Positions 44,593 to 53,708 of a DNA stretch of 64,000 nt are shown here, piece after piece; the stretch's first letter is position 1; the number at the start of each line of letters is the position of its first letter. Source of the stretch: Lentzea terrae (GTDB lineage Bacteria > Actinomycetota > Actinomycetes > Mycobacteriales > Pseudonocardiaceae); the NCBI RefSeq assembly GCF_003265345.1, contig NZ_QFWW01000036.1, positions 124,001 to 188,000 of the forward strand, read 5' to 3'. The notes below the pieces were generated by a model, which had not been told where the DNA came from, did no database searches, and saw nothing but the letters and a program-made list of their open reading frames with translations. The translations under genes and the position numbers were made by a program.

Positions 44593-45873
44593 ATGGCGCG
44601 TATCGGTGACGGCGGCGACTTGCTGAAGTGCTCTTTCTGCGGAAAGAGCCAGAAGCAGGTGAAGAAACTCATCGCCGGCCCCGGCGTCTACATCTGCGAT
44701 GAGTGCATCGATCTCTGCAACGAGATCATCGAGGAGGAGCTGGCCGAAGCCGGCGACGTGAAGCTCGACGAGCTGCCGAAGCCCGCCGAGATCCACGAGT
44801 TCCTCGACCAGTACGTCATCGGCCAGAGTGATGCCAAGCGCACCCTCTCCGTCGCCGTCTACAACCACTACAAGCGCATCCAGGCGGGCGACCGCGGACG
44901 CGAGGGTAGGGACGACGGTGTCGAGCTGGCGAAGTCGAACATCCTCATGCTGGGCCCCACGGGCTGCGGCAAGACCTACCTCGCGCAGACGCTCGCGAAG
45001 ATGCTGAACGTGCCGTTCGCCATCGCCGACGCGACCGCGCTGACGGAGGCCGGGTACGTCGGTGAGGACGTCGAGAACATCCTCCTGAAGCTCATCCAGG
45101 CCGCCGACTACGACGTGAAGCGCGCCGAGACGGGCATCATCTACATCGACGAGGTCGACAAGATCGCTCGAAAGAGTGAAAACCCGTCGATCACGCGCGA
45201 CGTGTCCGGTGAGGGCGTTCAGCAGGCGTTGCTCAAGATCCTGGAAGGCACCACCGCATCGGTGCCCCCGCAGGGCGGCCGCAAGCACCCGCACCAGGAG
45301 TTCATCCAGATCGACACGACGAACGTGCTGTTCATCGTGGCCGGTGCCTTCGCGGGCCTGGAGAAGATCATTCAGGACCGGGTCGGCAAGCGCGGCCTGG
45401 GCTTCGGTGCCGAGGTTCGCTCCAAGGCCGAGGTGGAGGCGTCGGACTTCTTCTCCGACTCCATGCCGGAGGATCTGATCAAGTTCGGCCTGATCCCCGA
45501 GTTCATCGGGCGTCTGCCGATGGTCGCCTCCGTGACGAACCTCGACAAGCCGTCGCTGGTGCAGATCCTCACCGAGCCGAAGAACGCGCTGGTCAAGCAG
45601 TACCAGAAGCTGTTCGAGATGGACGGCGTCGAGCTGGAGTTCACCAAGACCGCGCTCGAGGCGGTCGCCGACCAGGCGATCCTGCGCGGAACCGGTGCCC
45701 GCGGTCTGCGCGCGATCATGGAAGAGGTCCTGCTCCCGGTGATGTACGACATCCCGAGCCGCACGGACGTCGCCAAGGTCGTCATCACCGAGCAGACGGT
45801 GAAGGAGAACGTGAACCCGACGATCGTGGCCCGGCAGCCCTCGCGCCGGGAGCGTCGAGAAAAGTCGGCGTAA
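44593..45873 (+). CDS. clpX: ATP-dependent Clp protease ATP-binding subunit ClpX
   Basis: A 426-residue AAA+ unfoldase. The N-terminal zinc finger CSFCGKSQKQVKKLI / YICDECIDLC recruits adaptors. Walker A GPTGCGKTYLAQ, Walker B IIYIDEVDKI, the ClpP-binding loop region following GAEVRSKAE, and sensor II GARGLRAIMEE are present. ATG at 44593 gives the standard length; the frame is open further upstream but without family similarity. It has its own 243-bp upstream region, which suggests an independent promoter. Confidence 0.97.
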   Translation: MARIGDGGDLLKCSFCGKSQKQVKKLIAGPGVYICDECIDLCNEIIEEELAEAGDVKLDELPKPAEIHEFLDQYVIGQSDAKRTLSVAVYNHYKRIQAGDRGREGRDDGVELAKSNILMLGPTGCGKTYLAQTLAKMLNVPFAIADATALTEAGYVGEDVENILLKLIQAADYDVKRAETGIIYIDEVDKIARKSENPSITRDVSGEGVQQALLKILEGTTASVPPQGGRKHPHQEFIQIDTTNVLFIVAGAFAGLEKIIQDRVGKRGLGFGAEVRSKAEVEASDFFSDSMPEDLIKFGLIPEFIGRLPMVASVTNLDKPSLVQILTEPKNALVKQYQKLFEMDGVELEFTKTALEAVADQAILRGTGARGLRAIMEEVLLPVMYDIPSRTDVAKVVITEQTVKENVNPTIVARQPSRRERREKSA

Positions 45874-45882
45874 GCGATCTTT

Positions 45883-45920
45883 CCGAAAGGGCGTCGGTGA
45901 TCACACCGGCGCCCTTTCGG
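45883..45920. terminator. hairpin terminator after clpX
   Basis: CCGAAAGGGCGTCGGTG / CACCGGCGCCCTTTCGG, a 17-bp stem with one mismatch and a 4-nt ATCA loop, 10 nt beyond the stop, then CGTTCT. Confidence 0.8.
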
Positions 45921-45937
45921 CGTTCTAAGGTGGAGAC

Positions 45938-46516
45938 ATGTCGCTGCCTCACGTGCTCATCCTCCACGGCTGGACCGGCTCCGGCCCGGACCACTGGCAG
46001 AGCTTGCTCGCCCGCACGGTCTCGGAGCACGGCGGCCTCGCGGACATGCCGCACTTCAGCGACCCGGACGAGCCTGACCTGACCACGTGGCTGCGCGAGC
46101 TGGACACGCACCTCGAAGCGGCGCCGACCGACCGCGAACGGGTCGTGGTCGCCCATTCGCTCGGCTGCTACCTGTGGCTGCACCACGCCGCCCGGCAGAG
46201 CATCGGCCACGTCGACCGCGTGCTGCTGGTGGCTCCGCCCGCGCCGGACTACCCGGAGCGAGCCATCAAGTCGTTCTTCCCGGCCCCGCTCGACCCGGCC
46301 GGCCTGCGTCGTGCCGCCACCGACACCCGGCTGGTCGTGGGCGATGCCGACCCGTACTGCTCGATGCCGGTCGCCAAGCAGCTCGCCGAGGCGTTGCGGA
46401 TCGAGATCGACGTGCTGCCCGGCGCGGCGCACATCAACACCGACGCGGGCTACGGGGAGTGGCCCGCGGTGCTCAAGTGGGTGCGGTCGAAGACGGTGCC
46501 GCTCTCACCACGCTGA
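45938..46516 (+). CDS. RBBP9/YdeN family alpha/beta hydrolase
   Basis: A 192-residue small serine hydrolase. HGWTGSGPDHWQSLLARTV at the N-terminus, nucleophile elbow VVVAHSLGCYLWLHHA, aspartate in VVGDADPYCSMPVA and histidine in LPGAAHINTDAGYGEWP form the triad region typical of the family. ATG start with GGTGGAG upstream. It follows clpX after a terminator. The substrate is unknown. Confidence 0.9.
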   Translation: MSLPHVLILHGWTGSGPDHWQSLLARTVSEHGGLADMPHFSDPDEPDLTTWLRELDTHLEAAPTDRERVVVAHSLGCYLWLHHAARQSIGHVDRVLLVAPPAPDYPERAIKSFFPAPLDPAGLRRAATDTRLVVGDADPYCSMPVAKQLAEALRIEIDVLPGAAHINTDAGYGEWPAVLKWVRSKTVPLSPR

Positions 46517-46540
46517 CGGAGCTTCACTTCTGGGGGGAAC

Positions 46541-49117
46541 GTGAACACCACAGCCGCCTGGCTGAACCGCAGGCTGCCCGAACTCCTGGCCGAACACGGC
46601 GTCGTCGGCGCCCAGGCGGCCGTGCTGACCGACGGCGAGATCATCGAGGCGTCCGCGGGCGTCCTCAACGTCGAGACCGGCGCGCCGGTCACGGCGGACT
46701 CGACGTTCCAGATCGCGTCCATCACCAAGATCTGGACGGCGACGCTCGTGCAGGAGCTGGTGAACGGGGGCCTGCTGGACCTCGACCGGCCGGTGCGCGA
46801 CGTCCTGCCGGATTTCCGGCTCGCCGACGAGCGGGCAGCCGGCAGAGTCACACCTCGCCAGCTGCTGACCCACACCGCGGGCTTCGACGGCGACCTCTTC
46901 TTCGACACCGGCACGGGCGACGACGCCCTCGAGAAGTTCGTGGCGCTGCTCGCCGACGCCCAGCAGGTCAGTCCGCCGGGCGAGCTCTGGTCGTACTGCA
47001 ACAGCGGCTTCTCGGTGCTCGGCCGGATCGTGGAAGTGTTGCGCGGCAAGCCGTTCAACACGGTCCTCCGCGAACGTCTGGCCGTCCCGCTGGGCCTCAC
47101 CGTCGAGACGACCATCGTTCCGGGGCCACACATGGCTGACGGCCACGTGCGGGAAGACGACGTGATGAAGCCGGTGACCGACTACGGCCCGGTGTCCGAC
47201 TTCCCGGCCGGCGCATCACTGGCCACGAGCGCGCGCGACCTGCTCGCGTTCGTCCGCATGCACCTCGGCACGCCCGGTCTAGCCGCGATGCGCGAGCCGC
47301 AGGTCCAGCTGCCCGACGTCGGTGAGCACTCCTCGTGGGGCCTCGGCTGGAAGCTGGTCGACGCCGTGGACACCACCGTGATCGGCCACAACGGCGGCAA
47401 CAAGGGCTTCGAGTCGAACCTGTGCGTTGTGCCGGAGACCGGCGTGGCGGTCGCGTTGCTGACCAACGGCGGCCCCGCGCTGCCCGTGTTCGGCGGGATT
47501 TTCGAGCACCTGTCAGGCGTTCGGATGCGTCCACGCCCGGTCCCACCGGCAGTGCCGGTGCCGGTTGATCTGCTGCGGTTCGCGGGCGTCTACCGCAACG
47601 TCGGGTACGACGTCCACGTGACGCCGGCCGACGAGGGACGCGTGCAGGTGCGCTTCGAGGGCCGCACCGAAGTCACCAAGGCGGTGGCACGCCCGGCTCG
47701 CGAGTTCACCGCCCTGCACGACAACGCCCTGATCGCCGTCGACGAGCCGCACACCGTGCTCGCGCTGATCGGGCGCTGGCTCTACTTCGGCCAGAACGCC
47801 GAACGCGTCGAGAGTCCGGCCGAGTGGCTCACCCGCAGGCTGCCCGAGTTGCTGGAGGAGCGCGGCGTCGTCGGCGCGCAGGTGGCGGTGCTGTACAACG
47901 GAGAAATCGTTGACGTAGCAGCAGGTGTGCGCAACAACGTCACGAACGAACCGGTGACGAGCGACACGCTGTTCCAGATCGGTTCGGTCACCAAGATCTG
48001 GACGGCCACCCTGGTCCAGGAGCTGGTGAACGACGGGCTGCTGGACCTCGACCGGCCGGTGCGCGACGTGCTGCCCGAGTTCCGGCTGGCCGACGAAGAG
48101 GCCGCGAGAGTCATCACACCGCGCCAACTCCTTTGCCACACCGCGGGTTTCGAGGGCGACCTCTTCCACGACACCGGCAACGGCGACGACATGTTGGTGA
48201 AGTACCTGGAGCGCATGGCGGACGCGGAGCAGATCGCTCCGCCCGGTGAGCTGTACATGTACAGCAACAGCGGCTACGTGGTGCTCGGCCGGATCGTGGA
48301 AGTGCTGCGCGGCAAGCCCTTCAACACCGTGCTGCGCGAACGCCTGATCGACCGCCTCGGCTTGCAGGCCGCCACGCGCCACGCCGAGTACCCGGACTGG
48401 AGCGCCTCGGGACACCTGCGCGAAGACGGCGTGCTGAAGCCCGTCGAGGAGAAGACACCCGAGGCTGTCGCACCGGCCGGCTCGATGCTCGCCATGAACG
48501 CGCGGGGCCTGCTCACGTTCGTGCGGATGCACCTCGACACCACCGAGTTCGACGCGATGCGGGAATCCCAGGTCGTGCAACCCGACCTCGGCTTCGGCGG
48601 CAGGCAAGGTCTGGGCTGGCTGCTGCACGACTACGACAACGGCCTCACCGGGCTGTGGCACGACGGCCAGACGCCGGGCTTCCGGGCGTACCTGCAGGTG
48701 ATTCCGGAAGCCGGCCTCGCCTTCACGGTGCTCACCAACGGGGGAGCGGCCCAGCCGATCGTGCGGGCGGTGCACGCGAAAGTGTTGGGAGAGCTGGCGA
48801 ACGCGACCCTGCACGAGTTCCCCGAGCCGCCTGCGGTCCCCGTGCCGATCGACATCGACAAGGTCACCGGGGTCTACCGCGCCCAGCGGGCCGACATCCA
48901 CGTCACCGCGAGCGAGCACGGGCGGGTGCGGCTGCGGGCCGTGGCCAGAGACGTCGAGGTGCCGGACGTGGTCGAGGAGTACACCGGACTCCGCGCCGAC
49001 GCGTTGATCGCCGTGGAGGCGGAGAACGGCCACCACAGCGTCATCGTCCTTTGTGGACGCGACGAGCAGGGCAGGGTCAAGTGGCTGCACTGGGGACGAG
49101 TGGCGGTCCGGATCTAG
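46541..49117 (+). CDS. tandem-duplicated serine beta-lactamase-fold hydrolase
   Basis: An 858-residue protein made of two complete class C beta-lactamase/esterase-type domains, each followed by a roughly 90-residue beta-rich tail. Domain 1 has the nucleophile S60 in FQIASITK and Y-x-N as YCNSG. Domain 2 has S482 in FQIGSVTK and YSNSG. The third motif is HNGG in domain 1 and HDGQ in domain 2. The repeat period is 422 residues, so the gene arose by in-frame tandem duplication. No signal peptide is seen, so both act in the cytoplasm unless exported otherwise. GTG start with GGGGGA upstream. Likely substrates are peptides or esters rather than antibiotics. Confidence 0.9.
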   Translation: MNTTAAWLNRRLPELLAEHGVVGAQAAVLTDGEIIEASAGVLNVETGAPVTADSTFQIASITKIWTATLVQELVNGGLLDLDRPVRDVLPDFRLADERAAGRVTPRQLLTHTAGFDGDLFFDTGTGDDALEKFVALLADAQQVSPPGELWSYCNSGFSVLGRIVEVLRGKPFNTVLRERLAVPLGLTVETTIVPGPHMADGHVREDDVMKPVTDYGPVSDFPAGASLATSARDLLAFVRMHLGTPGLAAMREPQVQLPDVGEHSSWGLGWKLVDAVDTTVIGHNGGNKGFESNLCVVPETGVAVALLTNGGPALPVFGGIFEHLSGVRMRPRPVPPAVPVPVDLLRFAGVYRNVGYDVHVTPADEGRVQVRFEGRTEVTKAVARPAREFTALHDNALIAVDEPHTVLALIGRWLYFGQNAERVESPAEWLTRRLPELLEERGVVGAQVAVLYNGEIVDVAAGVRNNVTNEPVTSDTLFQIGSVTKIWTATLVQELVNDGLLDLDRPVRDVLPEFRLADEEAARVITPRQLLCHTAGFEGDLFHDTGNGDDMLVKYLERMADAEQIAPPGELYMYSNSGYVVLGRIVEVLRGKPFNTVLRERLIDRLGLQAATRHAEYPDWSASGHLREDGVLKPVEEKTPEAVAPAGSMLAMNARGLLTFVRMHLDTTEFDAMRESQVVQPDLGFGGRQGLGWLLHDYDNGLTGLWHDGQTPGFRAYLQVIPEAGLAFTVLTNGGAAQPIVRAVHAKVLGELANATLHEFPEPPAVPVPIDIDKVTGVYRAQRADIHVTASEHGRVRLRAVARDVEVPDVVEEYTGLRADALIAVEAENGHHSVIVLCGRDEQGRVKWLHWGRVAVRI

Positions 49118-49214
49118 TGGCGTGTCACGCAACGTTGGCGAGGTAATTCACGCGCACCACGATGCGCCCGTCTGACCGCAAATTCCCCCGGCAACGTTGC
49201 GAGCCACGCCACTA
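49115..49214. repeat. inverted repeat joining two convergent stop codons
   Basis: Two 23-bp arms (49115-49137 and 49192-49214) are complementary except at two positions. Each arm starts at its outer end with TAGTGGCGTG, and TAG is the stop of the plus-strand hydrolase and of the minus-strand esterase respectively. Each also contains AACGTT. The 54-bp centre has no gene. It could be a bidirectional terminator or a small inserted element. Confidence 0.85.
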
Positions 49215-50099
49215 AACCGCGCGCTTCGCGTACTTGGCCAGGAACTGCACGACGTCGGGCGTCACCTTGCGGTAGAACCCGTCGTCGTGCCCGCCGGCCT
49301 TCACCGTGCCGACCTCTGGCCGCACCTCGCGGATGAACCGCCGGGTGCCCTCGATGAACCGGTCGCGGTCACCGATCCACACGCCCAGCGCGGTCGGGCC
49401 GGTCGACTTCAGGTGCCGCAACGGGTCCAGCGACGCCCACTCGGCCTCGTCCTTGAACGCGCGGCGCTTGGCCATCTCCGGCCACGTCGTGATCAGGCCG
49501 GGGGAGATGGCCGCGGTGGCCGCGATCGGGTCGCCGCGTTCGGCGCGGCGGCGGGCGTAGAGCAACGCGCCGAAGCCGCCCATGGACACGCCCGTCGCGG
49601 CGAAGGCCTCGCCGTAGCCGCGTTCGCGCAGCCACTGGGGGACCTCGTCCAGCAGCATCGCCATCGGGTTGTCGCCGGGGATGTTCTCGTGCCAGTAGTG
49701 GTCGCCGCCGTCCACCGCGACGAAGCCGAACGCCGGGACCGAGCCTTTCGCGACGGCCGAGGACAGCACGTCGGCCAGGTCGCCGACGGAGGCGTGGCGG
49801 GCGTCGCCGTGCAGGCCGTGCAGCAGCAGCGACATCGGCAGGCCGCGGGGGTTCACGCCGGCCGGGAGGTAGAAGGCGAGGGTGACTTCGCGGCCGCGGG
49901 CGGCCGAGTGCACGCGCTCGAAGTGGATCGTCGGCTTGGCGGCGGAGGTGGAACTCACCCTGACCCGGTCCGCGGTGGCGATCTGCTGTTCGGTGGTCTC
50001 CGAGGACGACGACACGTACGTCGCGACCCCGGTGGCTGTCGCGATGACCACCCCGATCGCCGCGAACAGAGTGCGGCGGTTGTACCTCGGTTCCCCCAT
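49212..50099 (-). CDS. secreted or membrane-anchored esterase (alpha/beta hydrolase)
   Basis: A 295-residue protein with an N-terminal hydrophobic helix (RRTLFAAIGVVIATATGVAT) acting as signal or anchor, then an esterase-D/mycolyltransferase-like hydrolase domain. Oxyanion part MSLLLHGLHGD, nucleophile elbow ATGVSMGGFGALLYA, acid near IGDRDRFIEG, and histidine in VKAGGHDDGFYRKV. ATG at 50099 has GAGG 5 nt upstream; a GTG at 50105 is less likely. Substrates of the family are acyl esters on sugars or the cell wall. Confidence 0.87.
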   Translation of the reverse strand: MGEPRYNRRTLFAAIGVVIATATGVATYVSSSSETTEQQIATADRVRVSSTSAAKPTIHFERVHSAARGREVTLAFYLPAGVNPRGLPMSLLLHGLHGDARHASVGDLADVLSSAVAKGSVPAFGFVAVDGGDHYWHENIPGDNPMAMLLDEVPQWLRERGYGEAFAATGVSMGGFGALLYARRRAERGDPIAATAAISPGLITTWPEMAKRRAFKDEAEWASLDPLRHLKSTGPTALGVWIGDRDRFIEGTRRFIREVRPEVGTVKAGGHDDGFYRKVTPDVVQFLAKYAKRAV

Positions 50100-50138
50100 G
50101 CTCACCTCATCGCGTGGGTACCGTTCCTCGTTTCCTGC

Positions 50139-51269
50139 TCAGAGGACGGAACGCGCGCGTAAAGCGGACAGTTCCTCCTCCGAACAACCCAGCCAGCGCA
50201 ACACGTGATCATTGTGCGCGCCGAGGGCAGGGACCGCACCCGGTGACCATTCGAAACCGGCGACGGGCGGCGGCAGCATCCGCACCGATCCGCCGGGAAC
50301 CTGCACGTCAACCCATGTGGAGAGCTGCGGGTGACCAGGCAGCTCGGTGATCGAGCGGGTCACTGCGGCCGGCACGTCGGCGGCGTCCAACGCGGCCAGC
50401 AACTCGGCCGCGGTCATGGCTGAAAAGGCTTGTTCGAGCAGCTTCTGCAGCTCCGCGCGGTGCTCCACACGGGAGGCCACTGTGGCGAACCTCTCCTCCG
50501 CGGCGAGCCCGATCAGCCCGCACAGCCGCTGCCACTGGCCGTCGTTCTGCACGGCCAGGTGCACGGCACCGTCCGCGCACGCCACCGGTCCGTACGGCGC
50601 GATGCTCGGGTGGTGCGCGCCCGACCGCGGGGCAGCGGCGCCCGTCCCGGCGGCGTAGAGCATCGGCTGGTGCATCCACTCGGCCATCGCCTCGAACAGC
50701 GACAACCGCAGCCGCACGCCCTCACCCGTCCGCCCGCGTTGCAACAGCGCGGCCAGCACCGCAGCGTGCAGCTGGACGCCCGCCGCGATGTCCGCCACGG
50801 AGATGCCCGCGCGAGCCACCACGTCACCCTCGCCGGTCAGCGACACAAGCCCGGCCTCGGACTGCACCAGTGCGTCGAACGCCTTGCGGTCCGCGTACGG
50901 CCCGTCCCAGCCGTAGCCGGACAGCTCACCGACGATCAGCGAGGAAGGCAGGTCCAACGCCAGGCGGGACCACACCCGCGGCGACAGGTTGCACAGCAGC
51001 ACGTCAGCGCGGGCGACCAGACGTTCCAGCACCGCACGGCCATCGGGGTGGTTGATGTCGAGCGACACCGACTCCTTGCCGACGTTCGTCCACGCGAAGT
51101 ACGACGACACGGAACCGCACGACGAGTCGTAGTGCCGGGCGAAGTCGCCGACGCCGGGCCGTTCGACCTTGATGACCCGCGCCCCCAGGTCGGCCAGCAG
51201 CCGGGTCGCGTACGGCACGGCGACGGCCTGCTCCAGGCTCACCACCACGACGCCGTCAAGCGGTCTCAA
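50139..51269 (-). CDS. CaiB/BaiF family CoA-transferase
   Basis: A 376-residue class III CoA-transferase. It begins MRPLDGVVVVSLEQAVAVPY, with TRLLADLGARVIKVERPGVG and FAWTNVGKESVSLDINHPDG, the family N-terminal signatures, and the catalytic-aspartate region near DRKAFDALVQSEAGLVSLTG. It overlaps fdhD by 14 nt on the same strand. Known members move CoA between organic acids (oxalyl/formyl-CoA, carnitine). Linkage with formate-dehydrogenase genes makes a formyl- or oxalyl-CoA link attractive, but this is unproven. Confidence 0.92.
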   Translation of the reverse strand: MRPLDGVVVVSLEQAVAVPYATRLLADLGARVIKVERPGVGDFARHYDSSCGSVSSYFAWTNVGKESVSLDINHPDGRAVLERLVARADVLLCNLSPRVWSRLALDLPSSLIVGELSGYGWDGPYADRKAFDALVQSEAGLVSLTGEGDVVARAGISVADIAAGVQLHAAVLAALLQRGRTGEGVRLRLSLFEAMAEWMHQPMLYAAGTGAAAPRSGAHHPSIAPYGPVACADGAVHLAVQNDGQWQRLCGLIGLAAEERFATVASRVEHRAELQKLLEQAFSAMTAAELLAALDAADVPAAVTRSITELPGHPQLSTWVDVQVPGGSVRMLPPPVAGFEWSPGAVPALGAHNDHVLRWLGCSEEELSALRARSVL

Positions 51270-52083
51270 CCACGCGCTCCCCTCCGGTGTAGACGTTCAT
51301 CGAGTCGCCGCGCAGGAACCCGACGAGGGTCATGCCCTGCTCCTCGGCCAGCTCCACGGCGAGCGACGACGGCGCCGACACCGCGGCGAGCACCGGAATT
51401 CCGGCCATCGCGGCCTTCTGCACCAGCTCGAACGACGCCCGCCCGGACACCATCAGCACCGCACCGGTCAGCGGCACCAGGTTCTGCAGCACCGCCCAGC
51501 CCAGCACCTTGTCGACGGCGTTGTGCCGGCCCACGTCCTCGCGCACGACCAGCAGCTCGCCGTGCACGAACAGCCCGGCCGCGTGCAGCCCGCCGGTGCT
51601 CTCGAAGACCTTCTGCCGTTCCCGCAACGCGTCCGGGAAGCCCGTCAGCGCCTCCGCGGTGACCCGCACCTCGTCCAGCGCGGGGGAGTAGCGGGTCTTG
51701 AGCTTCACGGCGTCCAGCGCGGCCTTCCCGCACACGCCGCACGACGACGTGGTGTAGAAGTTCCGCTCCACCCCGGTGTCCGGCGGCGGCACGCCCTCGG
51801 CCAGCGCGATGTCCAGCACGTTGTAGGTGTTCATCCCGTCCGGCCCGGTGCCCTCGCAGAACCGGGCGACCGAGACGTCGCCGGACGAGCCGATGACGCC
51901 CTCGCTGAGCAGGAAGCCGTGCGCGAGCTCGACGTCCTGGCCGGGAGTGCGCATCGTGACGGCCAACGCCTTTCCGTTGACCCTCAGCTCCAGCGGTTCC
52001 TCGGCCGCCAGCGCGTCCACCCGGCGCCGCCTACCGTTCGGCGACACCCGCTCGACCGCTCGGCGCACCGTCACTCGGCCCAT
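51256..52083 (-). CDS. fdhD: formate dehydrogenase accessory sulfurtransferase FdhD
   Basis: A 275-residue sulfurtransferase that carries sulfur from a cysteine desulfurase to the bis-MGD cofactor of formate dehydrogenases. The active-site pair is in TTSSCGVCGKAALDAV. Other signatures are DVELAHGFLLSEGVI, VVREDVGRHNAVDKVLG and VSGRASFELVQKAAMAGIPV. ATG at 52083 has GGAG 8 nt upstream. Its client is most likely the FdhF/YdeP oxidoreductase at 57.9-60.2 kb. Confidence 0.95.
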   Translation of the reverse strand: MGRVTVRRAVERVSPNGRRRRVDALAAEEPLELRVNGKALAVTMRTPGQDVELAHGFLLSEGVIGSSGDVSVARFCEGTGPDGMNTYNVLDIALAEGVPPPDTGVERNFYTTSSCGVCGKAALDAVKLKTRYSPALDEVRVTAEALTGFPDALRERQKVFESTGGLHAAGLFVHGELLVVREDVGRHNAVDKVLGWAVLQNLVPLTGAVLMVSGRASFELVQKAAMAGIPVLAAVSAPSSLAVELAEEQGMTLVGFLRGDSMNVYTGGERVVETA

Positions 52084-52148
52084 GTGCACATCTCCTTCGG
52101 ACCGCTATGTTCCCCACCGACCAGGCTACGTGGGAGGAGTCTCGGGGC

Positions 52149-53663
52149 ATGGACGACGTCGTGATCGTGGGAGGCGGCCACAACGGGCTGGTGGCGGCCG
52201 CGTACCTCGCGCGGGCGGGGAAGTCGGTCAAGGTGCTGGAGAAGCTGCCGCACGTCGGCGGCGCGGCGGTGAGCGCGTCACCGTGGGAGGGCGTCGACGC
52301 CAGGCTGTCCCGCTTCTCCTACCTGGTGTCGCTGCTGCCCGACCAGATCGTCGCCGACCTGGGCCTGAAGCTGGCGTTGAAGCCGCGTGCGGCGTCCTCG
52401 TACACGCCGAACGGCAAGACCGGGCTGCTGGTCGAACGTTCGCCGGGCGTGGCGACCGCGGCGTCCTTCGAGGCCGTGTGCGGGTCGCTGGACGACTGGG
52501 AGCGGTGGCAGCGCTGGTACGCCGACCTGGAGCTGATGGCGGCCGCACTGGCGCCGACTCTTTTGGAGCCACTGGTTTCCCGGGACCACCTGCGCGTGCA
52601 CGTCGACGCGGTGGCACGCGGCCGGCTGTGGGACCAGGTCTTCGAACGCCCGATCGGGGCGACGCTGCAGGAGCTGTTCGACAACAACCTGGTGCGCGGC
52701 GTCGTCGCCACCGACGCGTTGATCGGCACGCACTCGTCGCTGCATTCGTTGCGCGCCAACAAGTGCTTCCTCTACCACGTCATCGGCAACGGTTCCGGCG
52801 AGTGGAAGGTCCCGGTCGGCGGCATGGGTGCGGTGACCGCCGAGCTGGAGCGGGTCGCCCGCGAGGCCGGTGCGGAGATCATTTGCGGCGCTGAGGTGAC
52901 CGCGATCGAGTCGGACGGCAAGACGGCGTCGGTCAGCTACGACGGCGGGTCCGTCGACGCGCGCTTTGTATTGTCCAATGTGGCGCCCTCCGTGCTGGGA
53001 CGGTTGCAGGGCAAGGAAGTCCACGACGCGCCGGGCTGTCAGCTGAAGATCAACATGCTGCTGCGCAAGCTGCCGGAGCTGAAGTCGGGCGTGGACGCGC
53101 GGCTCGCGTTCGCCGGCACCTTCCACCTCGACGAGTCCTACGACCAGCTGGAGACCGCGTACCTGGAGAGCGTCGCCGGTCAGGTGCCGTCGGTGCTGCC
53201 GGGCGAGATGTACTGCCACTCGCTGACCGATCCGTCGATCCTCGGGCCGTCGCTGGCGGGCCACGAGACGTTGACGCTGTTCGGCCTGCACCTGCCCGCG
53301 TCGTTGTTCGAGGGCCGCAACTCCGAGCTGCGCGACGAGCTCGTGCGGCGCTACCTGGACCAGCTCAACGCCCACCTCGTGGAGCCGATCCAGGACTGTC
53401 TGGCCGTCGACGCGAACGGCGATCCGTGCATCGAGGCCCGCACGCCGCTGGACCTGGAGGACGAGCTCGGACTGCCGGGTGGCAACATCTTCCACGGAGA
53501 GCTCGACTGGCCGTTCGCCGAGACCGACGATCAGGTCGGCCAGTGGGGCGTCGAGACCGACGTGGACAACGTCTTCGTCTGCGGCGCGGGCTCCAGGCGC
53601 GGCGGTGGCGTCAGCGGCATCGGCGGCCACAACGCGGCGCGCGCGGTGCTCGAACGCATCTGA
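52149..53663 (+). CDS. phytoene desaturase-like FAD-dependent oxidoreductase
   Basis: A 504-residue flavoprotein of the phytoene desaturase/PYROXD2 type. The FAD site is VIVGGGHNGLVAAAYLARAG at the start, with KVLEKLPHVGGAAVSA. The C-terminal signature GAGSRRGGGVSGIGGHNAAR closes the Rossmann domain. ATG at 52149 has GGGAGGAG upstream. No other carotenoid gene is present, so a role in carotenoid synthesis is not supported. Divergent from fdhD with 65 bp between. Confidence 0.9.
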   Translation: MDDVVIVGGGHNGLVAAAYLARAGKSVKVLEKLPHVGGAAVSASPWEGVDARLSRFSYLVSLLPDQIVADLGLKLALKPRAASSYTPNGKTGLLVERSPGVATAASFEAVCGSLDDWERWQRWYADLELMAAALAPTLLEPLVSRDHLRVHVDAVARGRLWDQVFERPIGATLQELFDNNLVRGVVATDALIGTHSSLHSLRANKCFLYHVIGNGSGEWKVPVGGMGAVTAELERVAREAGAEIICGAEVTAIESDGKTASVSYDGGSVDARFVLSNVAPSVLGRLQGKEVHDAPGCQLKINMLLRKLPELKSGVDARLAFAGTFHLDESYDQLETAYLESVAGQVPSVLPGEMYCHSLTDPSILGPSLAGHETLTLFGLHLPASLFEGRNSELRDELVRRYLDQLNAHLVEPIQDCLAVDANGDPCIEARTPLDLEDELGLPGGNIFHGELDWPFAETDDQVGQWGVETDVDNVFVCGAGSRRGGGVSGIGGHNAARAVLERI

Positions 53664-53708
53664 AATTTTTGATGACATCTGCCGTTATCTCTGGTTACAG
53701 TTGACGGC

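Noticed and set aside
52149..53663. Carotenoid biosynthesis locus from the phytoene-desaturase-like gene
   Set aside because: No phytoene synthase, cyclase or GGPP synthase is adjacent. The protein fits the broad PYROXD2-type group.
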